5,227 nucleotides of DNA from NCBI GenBank assembly GCA_020047875.1, contig JAIFNE010000084.1, positions 1 to 5,227 on the forward strand. Reading direction: 5' to 3'. A program made the position numbers and the translations under genes. Under the pieces are notes generated by a model. It was given only the letters and a program-made list of their open reading frames with translations, made no database searches and had not been told where the DNA came from. Numbering within the stretch: position 1 is the first letter of the stretch; each line of letters starts with the position of its first letter. Positions 1 through 5,227 of the stretch are shown in pieces. This DNA comes from Hydrogenophaga sp. GTDB lineage: Bacteria; Pseudomonadota; Gammaproteobacteria; Burkholderiales; Burkholderiaceae_C.

Positions 1-1161
1 GTGCTGCCCGCCTGCGTGCGCAACGGTGTGACCATCATCACCAACATGGGCGCCGCGAACCCGATGGCGGCCGGGCGCGCGGTGCTGGCCGTGGCGCGGG
101 AACTGGGCCTGCCGCGCCTGCGCGTGGCGGTGGTGACGGGCGATGACGTGCTGCCCTGGGTGCTGGCGAACGACGTGCCGCTGATGGATTCGCCCGACAC
201 GGCGCGCTCGCTCGACGGGCGCCTGATCTCCGCCAACGCCTACCTCGGCGCCGACGCCTTGCTGCCCGCGCTGCAGGCGGATGTGAACGTGATCGTCACC
301 GGCCGCGTGGCCGACCCTTCGCTGTTTCTGGCGCCGCTCATGGCGCACTTCGGCTGGGCCGCAGACGACTGGCACCGCCTGGGCCAGGGCCTGCTGGTGG
401 GGCACCTGCTGGAATGCGCGGCCCAGGTCAGCGGCGGTTACCTGGCCGACCCCGGCCATGTGGACGTGCCCGATCTCGCCCGCGTTGGTTTTCCGCTGGT
501 CGAGGTGTCTGCCGACGGCAGCGCCGTCATCACCAAACTGCCGGGCACCGGTGGGCGGGTGGACCGGCTGAGCTGCACCGCGCAGCTCTTGTACGAGGTG
601 GAAGACCCGGCGCACTACCTGCAAGCCGACGTGGTGGGCGATTTTTCCAAGGTCTGCTTCACGCAGCTGGAACCCGACCGGGTGCAGGCGCAGGGTGCCA
701 GTGGGCACGCCCGCCCCGAGCAGTTGAAGGTGACGCTGGGCTACCGCGATGGCTTCATCGGCGAAGGTCAGATTTCGTATGCCGGGCCAGGCGCCCGAGC
801 GCGCGGCGAGCTCGCGCTGGGCATCCTGCGCCAACGGCTGGCGGACGCATCGCTGCCCCACGGACTCGCCGGTCTGGAGCAACGCGCCGAGCTGATCGGC
901 GTGAACGCGATGCACGGCCCGCAGCTCGGGAGCGACCACGAACCCTACGAGGTGCGCGTGCGCCTGGCGGTGCGGTGCGCGACGCGCGCGCAGGCCGAAG
1001 CGGTGGGGCAGGAGGTGGAAGCGCTTTACCTGAATGGTCCCGCGGGCGGTGGCGGCGTGACGCAGTCGGTGCGCGAGGTGATCGCGGCGGCTTCGGCGCT
1101 GGTGCCGCGCTCGGCGGTGCAGCCCCGCTGCGACATCCTTGAGCTTCAATCGGACGCCTGA
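1..1161 (+). CDS. AtuA family (DUF1446) protein, 5'-truncated by window edge
   Basis: The 386 visible codons match the AtuA/DUF1446 family, named after a protein needed for acyclic terpene utilisation in Pseudomonas; its exact reaction is not established. Family-like blocks, numbered from the first visible codon, are SANAYLGA (77-84), VTGRVADPSL (99-108), GHLLECAAQVSGG (134-146), TKLPGTGG (178-185), LLYEVEDP (196-203) and GYRDGFIGEGQISYAGPGA (247-265). The GTG at base 1 is probably an internal valine. Homologues carry a further N-terminal stretch, with a glycine-rich start before the ITNMGAANP-like block, and here that block lies only about 12 residues from the edge. No signal peptide or membrane segment is visible, so a cytoplasmic location is likely. 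The stop codon lies one base before the next gene, which encodes a domain that is fused to AtuA in some proteins. The two products therefore probably act as one complex. Family assignment is firm; function and substrate are open. Confidence 0.9.
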   Translation: MLPACVRNGVTIITNMGAANPMAAGRAVLAVARELGLPRLRVAVVTGDDVLPWVLANDVPLMDSPDTARSLDGRLISANAYLGADALLPALQADVNVIVTGRVADPSLFLAPLMAHFGWAADDWHRLGQGLLVGHLLECAAQVSGGYLADPGHVDVPDLARVGFPLVEVSADGSAVITKLPGTGGRVDRLSCTAQLLYEVEDPAHYLQADVVGDFSKVCFTQLEPDRVQAQGASGHARPEQLKVTLGYRDGFIGEGQISYAGPGARARGELALGILRQRLADASLPHGLAGLEQRAELIGVNAMHGPQLGSDHEPYEVRVRLAVRCATRAQAEAVGQEVEALYLNGPAGGGGVTQSVREVIAAASALVPRSAVQPRCDILELQSDA

Positions 1162-1162
1162 C

Positions 1163-1495
1163 ATGTCGAACCCCACCACCGCACCCCTGGCCGTCCGCAC
1201 CCTGCGCGACATCGCGCTCGCCCGCTCGGGCGACAAGGGCAACCGCGCCACGCTCAGCGTCATTGCGCTGGACCCCAACGACTATCCGGCGATCGAACGG
1301 CTGCTCACCGCCGAGCGTGTGCAGTGCCACTTTGCGGGCGTGGTGCAGGGCCCTGTGCGGCGATACGCCTTGCCCGATCTCGCGGCTGTGCATTTCGTGA
1401 TGTTCGATGCGCTGGGCGGTGGTGTCACCCGCTCGCTGGCGCTGGATGCCCACGGAAAAACCCTGAGTGCGGCCGTCCTGGATCTGCCGCTCTGA
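1163..1495 (+). CDS. AtuA-related small protein (AtuA-like ferredoxin-fold domain)
   Basis: This 110-residue protein is a stand-alone copy of the ferredoxin-fold domain that in other bacteria forms the C-terminal part of longer AtuA proteins. Recognisable blocks are LARSGDKGN (19-27), VRRYALPDL (65-73) and FDALGGGVTRSL (81-92). There is no cysteine cluster, so 'ferredoxin' refers to the fold and not to an iron-sulfur centre. I chose the ATG at 1163 because homology begins shortly after it and because it sits one base behind the AtuA stop codon, an arrangement typical of translational coupling. An in-frame TTG at 1139 would add eight residues that overlap the AtuA end and look unrelated. Only a weak GGAC-like ribosome site precedes the ATG, which fits coupling. 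The likely role is an obligate partner of the upstream AtuA subunit. The reaction is unknown. Confidence 0.88.
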   Translation: MSNPTTAPLAVRTLRDIALARSGDKGNRATLSVIALDPNDYPAIERLLTAERVQCHFAGVVQGPVRRYALPDLAAVHFVMFDALGGGVTRSLALDAHGKTLSAAVLDLPL

Positions 1496-1530
1496 GGCCT
1501 ACACTGACCGATCCCTTTCACAACACCAAC

Positions 1531-1535
1531 AGGAG
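1531..1535 (+). promoter_or_regulatory. Shine-Dalgarno site of the Bug binding protein
   Basis: AGGAG lies six bases before the ATG at 1542. It decides this start over upstream in-frame codons and fits the point where the signal peptide begins. Confidence 0.8.
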
Positions 1536-1541
1536 ACTCTC

Positions 1542-2519
1542 ATGCGTTCCGTGTCCCGACTGATTGCCACTGCTACCGTCACCGCTGCCGCCCTGGCCTG
1601 TTCGTCTGCCGCTTTCGCACAGGCCTGGCCAGACAAACCCATCAAGGCCGTGGTGCCCTTTGCCGCGGGCAGCGCCACCGACCAGATCGGCCGGGCCTTC
1701 GCCCAGAAGATGCAGGAATCGCTGGGCCAGCCCATCATCATCGACAACAAGCCCGGCGTGAACGGCATGCTCGGCGCCGACGCGGTGGCCAAGGCCACGC
1801 CTGATGGCTACACCATCCTGATCGGCACCAACAGCACCAACGCCGCGCTGAAAAGCCTGATGAAGCAGTTGCCCTACGACCAGGACAAGGCCTTTGCGCC
1901 CGTGGCTTACCTGGGCTCGGTGCCGCTGATCATGGCGGTGCACCCCGACGTGCCGGCCAAGACCCTCAAAGAGTTCGTGGACCTGGCCAAGGCCAAACCG
2001 GGCAGCATCAACTTCGCCAGCGCCAGCACCTCGCAGCTGGTGTCCACCGAGATGCTGGCCGGCATGGCAGGCATCCAGCTGACCAACGTGCCGTACAAGA
2101 GCGGCCCGGCCGCCATGACCGACCTGATCGGCGGCGTGGTTCAGATGTTCAGCGCCGACTTTGCGGTGATGTTGCCGCAGGTGAAAGCGGGCAAGGTGCG
2201 CGGCCTGGCGGTCACCTCCAGCAAGCGCTCCCCCGCGGTGCCGGAACTCCCCACAGTGAACGAGGCGCTTGGTCTGAAAGACTACGAACTGATCGCGTAC
2301 TTCGCGATCTTCGCGCCCGCCGGCACCCCGGCCGACATCGTGGCCAAGCTCAACAAGGCGGCCAACGACGCCGCCAACAGCAAGGAAGTGCAGGACAAGT
2401 TTGCCGGCATCGGCTTTGCGGTGGAGCCCGGCACCCCGGCCGATCTGGCCCGCCGCAGCGTGACCGAGACCGCCAAGTGGGCCAAGGCGATCCGCGACGC
2501 CAAGATCGAACCGCAGTAA
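1542..2519 (+). CDS. Bug-family tripartite tricarboxylate transporter substrate-binding protein
   Basis: This 325-residue secreted solute-binding protein has the usual length for the Bug/TctC family, whose members bind carboxylates and related small organic acids in the periplasm. The N-terminus is a clear Sec signal peptide: basic residues R2 and R6, a hydrophobic stretch at about 7-19, and an AFA|Q cleavage site after residue 26. The mature protein starts with WPDKPIK, the classic Bug opening. Further family blocks are VVPFAAGSATD (37-47), IDNKPGVNGMLG (67-78), TPDGYTIL (86-93), VPYKSGPAAMTDLIGG (183-198) and the AGKVRGLAVTSSKRSPAVPELPTVNE stretch (216-241). Asp47 is the conserved aspartate that in known structures helps hold the ligand carboxylate. 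No membrane subunits (TctA/TctB type) are encoded next to it, as is common for the many orphan Bug proteins of Burkholderiales. It lies 46 bases behind the AtuA pair and is probably co-transcribed with it. Its ligand is likely the acid that feeds this pathway, but this is inference. Confidence 0.95.
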   Translation: MRSVSRLIATATVTAAALACSSAAFAQAWPDKPIKAVVPFAAGSATDQIGRAFAQKMQESLGQPIIIDNKPGVNGMLGADAVAKATPDGYTILIGTNSTNAALKSLMKQLPYDQDKAFAPVAYLGSVPLIMAVHPDVPAKTLKEFVDLAKAKPGSINFASASTSQLVSTEMLAGMAGIQLTNVPYKSGPAAMTDLIGGVVQMFSADFAVMLPQVKAGKVRGLAVTSSKRSPAVPELPTVNEALGLKDYELIAYFAIFAPAGTPADIVAKLNKAANDAANSKEVQDKFAGIGFAVEPGTPADLARRSVTETAKWAKAIRDAKIEPQ

Positions 2520-2537
2520 ATCGCACCAACCCGCCAA

Positions 2538-2565
2538 CCAACCAGCCCGGCCGCGGGCTGGTTGG
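2538..2565 (+). terminator. Probable intrinsic terminator hairpin after the Bug gene
   Basis: A perfect 12-bp inverted repeat (CCAACCAGCCCG / CGGGCTGGTTGG) encloses a 4-base loop and begins 18 bases after the stop codon. The stem is very stable and G+C rich. It is followed by CTTCCCCCC and not by a real T run, so release may be less efficient or need Rho. Position and shape suggest it ends the AtuA-AtuA-like-Bug transcript and isolates it from the acyl-CoA dehydrogenase gene. Confidence 0.7.
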
Positions 2566-2707
2566 CTTCCCCCCGCGGGACGAATCCAGCCATGCATGAG
2601 CCCGAGCCCCTGGCATGTTGCCCAGGCGCTGGCCGTACCAAGGCAACGCCGAACCAGTCCCTCGCGGCGCGGGCCTCCCGAGCCCGTTCACCGACTTCAC
2701 CGCACCC

Positions 2708-4488
2708 ATGAGCCTTCGCCCCACCATCGATTTTTTGCTCAACGACTGGCTGGCTGTTGAAAGCCTGAACCAGCGCGAGCGCTTTGCGGACCACAGCCGC
2801 GAAACGTTTGATGCGGTGCTCGACACCTGCGAGCGCATTGCACGCGAAAAATACGCGCCGTTCAACCGGCTGGTGGACACGCAGGAGCCGCGGTTCGACG
2901 GCGAAAAGGTGATCCTGCCGCAGGCCACGCACGAGGCCCACAAAGCCTATGCCGACAGCGGCATGCTCAGCGCCGCGCAAGACCACGAGATCGGCGGCAT
3001 GCAGCTGCCCTACACGGTGGAGGCGGCGGCCAACAGCTTTTTTGCCATGGCCTCGGTGAGCATCGGTTCCGGTCTGCTCACCACCGGCAACGCCAATTTG
3101 CTGATGAAACACGGCACCGAGGCGCAAAAGCGGGTGTTCGCGCTCAACGAGTTTTCAGGCCGCTGGTCGGGCACCATGTGCCTGAGCGAGCCGCAGGCCG
3201 GCTCGTCCTTGAGCGATGTGGTCACCCGAGCGCTGCCTGATGGCGCCGACTTCGCCAGCGACCCGCTGGGCCCGCGCTACCGCCTCAAGGGCAACAAAAT
3301 GTGGATCTCGGCCGGCGAGCACGAGCTGACCGAGAACATCGTGCACCTGGTGCTGGCCAAGATCCCCGACGAGCAAGGCAAGCTGGTGCCCGGCACGCGC
3401 GGCATCTCGCTGTTCATCGTGCCCAAGAAAATGGTGAACACGGCGGGAGAGCTGACCGGCCTGAACCACAAATGTGGCTGGCGCGGCACCACCAACACCT
3501 TGCTCAACTTCGGCGAGGGCAAATACCCGGTGGATGGTGCGGCTGGTGCGGTGGGCTACCTGGTGGGCCAGGCTGGTAAGGGCCTGGCCTGCATGTTCCA
3601 CATGATGAACGAAGCGCGCATTGGCGTGGGCCTGGCGGCCACCATGCTGGGCATGGCGGGCTACCACGCCTCGCTCGACTACGCGAAGAACCGGCCGCAA
3701 GGAAGACCCATTTCGTCGGGTGGAAAGGATGCGGCGGCGCCGCAGATTCCGACGTCAAGCGCATGCTGCTGGCGCAGAAGTCGTATTGCGAGGGCGCGCT
3801 GGCGCTGGAGCTTTACTGCGCCCGCCTGGTGGACGAGCACCACACGGGCGACACCCAGGCGGCCGACGAGGCCCGTTTGCTGCTGGAGGTGCTGACACCG
3901 ATCGCCAAAAGCTGGCCCAGCGAATGGTGTCTCGAAGCCAACAGCCTGGCGATTCAGGTGCATGGCGGCTACGGCTACACGCGTGACTTCCCGGTCGAGC
4001 AGTACTGGCGCGACAACCGCCTGAACATGATCCACGAGGGCACACACGGCATCCAGGCCATGGACCTGCTGGGCCGCAAGGTGCTGATGGAGGAGGGCAA
4101 AGGCCTGCAGCTGCTGGGTGCACGCATGCAGGCCACCATGGCGCGGGCCAGCCGCGAGCCCGCGCTGGCCGACCACGCCAAGGCCCTGGGCCAGGCCCTG
4201 ACCGACGTGGGCGCCGCCACCCAGGCCGCCTGGGCCACCGGCAACCCGACCGACGCGCTCGCCAACGCTGTGCCCTACCTGCAGGCCTGCGGCCACACCG
4301 TGCTGGCCTGGATCTGGCTCGACGTGGCGCTCACCGCCCACGCCGCGCCCGACACCCCGGCGCGCACCGGCCGGCTGGCCGCGATGCGCTTCTTTTTCCA
4401 CTATGAGCTGCCCAAAATCGGTGCCTGGCTGCGGGTGGTGAGCCAGCGCGACACCACCTGCGCCGACCTGGCCGAAGACGCTTTCTGA
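2708..4488 (+). pseudogene. Acyl-CoA dehydrogenase (about 600-residue class), frameshifted near 3750
   Basis: This FAD flavoprotein would oxidise an acyl-CoA to the 2-enoyl-CoA. The first frame encodes an N-terminal helical part (FLLNDWL, HSRETFDAVLDTCERIAREKYAPFN), the flavin/substrate block MCLSEPQAGSS (157-167), KMWISAGEH (197-205), and MNEARIGVG (300-308). Homology continues in this frame to Pro348 (codon 3749-3751). It then jumps to another frame starting DVKRMLLAQKSYCEGALAL from base 3751. That part carries HGGYGYTRDFPVEQYWRD, IHEGTHGIQ with the presumed catalytic glutamate (codon 4036-4038), and a C-terminal extension like that of large DmdC-type enzymes, ending at 4488. Read through, the first frame stops at 3893-3895 and yields a product without the catalytic base. 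From memory, relatives have about five more residues (IIEHA-like) between IP and DVKR. A 16-base loss fits both the gap and the frame change, and would restore about 598 residues. The start at 2708 follows homology (MSLRPTIDFL); no Shine-Dalgarno precedes it. Family is certain; whether the break is biological or a sequence error is not. Confidence 0.88.
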
Positions 4489-4508
4489 ATTTCCCCCAAA
4501 ACATCGCC

Positions 4509-4513
4509 TGGAG
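4509..4513 (+). promoter_or_regulatory. Shine-Dalgarno site of the SDR gene
   Basis: TGGAG lies seven bases before the ATG at 4521, in the 32-base gap after the acyl-CoA dehydrogenase stop codon. It supports that start, and the short gap supports co-transcription with the dehydrogenase. Confidence 0.7.
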
Positions 4514-4520
4514 ACCGCCC

Positions 4521-5227
4521 ATGACCGCCCGCACCGTTGCACAACTTTTTGATCTCACAGGCCAGACCGCCCTGATCACCGGCGGCTCGCGCGGCCTGGG
4601 CCTGCAGATGGCTCATGCGCTGGGCGAGCAGGGTGCCCGCGTGGTGATCAGCTCGCGCAAGGCGAGCGACCTGGAGGCCGCCACCGCTGAACTGCAGGCC
4701 GCGGGCATCGACGCGCGCTGGATCGCAGCCGACTGCTCAAAAGAAGAGGACATTCAGCGCCTGGTGGACGAGACGCTGCAGCGGGTGGGCGACATCGACA
4801 TTCTGGTGAACAACGCCGGCGCCGCCTGGGGAGCGCCCGCCGAAGACCACCCGGTGGACGCCTGGGACAAGGTGATGAACCTCAACGTGCGCAGCTATTT
4901 TCTGTTGAGCCAACTCATTGCCAAGCGCAGCATGATCGCGCGCCAGCGCGGGCGCATCATCAACACCGCCAGCATCGCCGGCCTGGGCGGCAACCCGCCC
5001 GAGATGCAGACCATTGCCTACAACACCTCCAAGGGCGCGGTCATCAATTTCACCCGCGCCCTGGCCGCCGAATGGGGCCGCTACGGCATCACCGTCAACG
5101 CCATTTGCCCCGGGTTTTTCCCCAGCAAGATGACCATGGGCACGCTCAAGGCCATGGGCGAGGAAAAGCTCGCCGCCCAGGCGCCGCTGCGCCGCCTGGG
5201 CGACGACGAAGATCTGAAAGGCCTGAC
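4521..5227 (+). CDS. Short-chain dehydrogenase/reductase (SDR), 3'-truncated by window edge
   Basis: This is a classical Rossmann-fold SDR that would interconvert a hydroxyl and a keto group using NAD(P). The 235 visible codons lack only the last 20 or so of a typical family length near 255. Visible motifs are the cofactor loop TGGSRGLG (20-27), the D71 region after beta-3 (AADCS), NNAG (97-100), and the catalytic tetrad Asn122 (NLNVRSYF), Ser151 (TASIAG), Tyr167 and Lys171 (YNTSK). CPGFF (196-200) follows. Arg24 in the glycine loop and Arg46 just after beta-2 (SSRK) lean towards NADP(H), which is inference. There is no signal peptide, so it is cytoplasmic. It starts 32 bases behind the acyl-CoA dehydrogenase, which suggests a beta-oxidation-like role on a 3-hydroxyacyl-CoA or similar intermediate. 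SDRs are too versatile to name the substrate. The Ser-Tyr spacing is 16, against 13 in FabG-like enzymes, owing to a slightly longer loop (GLGGNPPEMQTIA). Confidence 0.93.
   Translation, partial: MTARTVAQLFDLTGQTALITGGSRGLGLQMAHALGEQGARVVISSRKASDLEAATAELQAAGIDARWIAADCSKEEDIQRLVDETLQRVGDIDILVNNAGAAWGAPAEDHPVDAWDKVMNLNVRSYFLLSQLIAKRSMIARQRGRIINTASIAGLGGNPPEMQTIAYNTSKGAVINFTRALAAEWGRYGITVNAICPGFFPSKMTMGTLKAMGEEKLAAQAPLRRLGDDEDLKGL

Noticed and set aside
414..1142. Second plus-strand frame inside the AtuA gene
   Set aside because: Arg-rich shadow translation with no motifs; the AtuA frame is clearly the coding one.
755..1453. Minus-strand open frame of 232 codons over the AtuA pair
   Set aside because: Low-complexity Arg/Ala/Pro-rich translation that spans two real genes in the other direction.
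1590..1604. Possible lipobox cysteine (C20) in the Bug signal peptide
   Set aside because: The residues before Cys20 (A-L-A) are a poor lipobox, while AFA|Q after residue 26 is a standard signal peptidase I site followed by the usual mature start.
1518..2597. Minus-strand open frame of 359 codons covering the whole Bug gene
   Set aside because: It is histidine- and glycine-rich with no family resemblance, and mirrors a clear plus-strand gene with signal peptide and Bug motifs. Long antisense frames are expected in G+C-rich codon usage.
2615..2707. In-frame upstream ATG that would add 31 residues to the acyl-CoA dehydrogenase
   Set aside because: The added residues resemble no dehydrogenase N-terminus, there is no ribosome site at 2615, and homology starts at MSLRPTIDFL.
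3743..3763. Programmed ribosomal frameshift joining the two dehydrogenase frames
   Set aside because: No slippery heptamer is visible at the junction, and conserved residues appear to be missing there, which a frameshift would not explain.
3679..4542. Minus-strand open frame of 287 codons opposite the second half of the acyl-CoA dehydrogenase
   Set aside because: It lies antisense to strong dehydrogenase homology, including the catalytic IHEGTHGIQ block, and has no recognisable domain.

Overview
The window is high-G+C bacterial DNA, with G or C at most third codon positions. It carries five tandem plus-strand genes and no RNA genes, mobile elements or CRISPR arrays that I can see. A stand-alone tripartite-tricarboxylate-type (Bug) binding protein among acyl-CoA catabolic genes, together with the codon style, suggests a betaproteobacterium. 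Burkholderiales is likely, perhaps Comamonadaceae; this placement is inference from gene content only.

Layout. Positions 1-1161 hold the 3' part of an AtuA-type (DUF1446) gene that is cut by the left edge. One base later comes a small AtuA-like ferredoxin-fold gene (1163-1495). After 46 bases and a good Shine-Dalgarno sequence follows a secreted Bug-family solute-binding protein (1542-2519). A perfect 12-bp hairpin (2538-2565) then probably ends that transcript. After 188 non-coding bases comes a large FAD acyl-CoA dehydrogenase of the roughly 600-residue type (2708-4488). Its reading frame is broken near 3750, apparently by a deletion of about 16 bases, so it is annotated as a pseudogene or sequence error. 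A short-chain dehydrogenase/reductase (SDR) starts at 4521 and runs off the right edge with about 235 codons visible.

How it may work together. The set looks like a catabolic module. The Bug protein would capture an organic acid in the periplasm. The acyl-CoA dehydrogenase would introduce an alpha,beta double bond into its CoA thioester, and the SDR would oxidise or reduce a hydroxy/keto intermediate. The AtuA pair would perform a step whose chemistry is not established. In Pseudomonas, AtuA belongs to the acyclic terpene (citronellol/geraniol) pathway, but the acyl-CoA dehydrogenase here is not of the shorter AtuD type, so the substrate is unlikely to be readable from that comparison. The most notable point is the broken acyl-CoA dehydrogenase in an otherwise intact-looking cluster.
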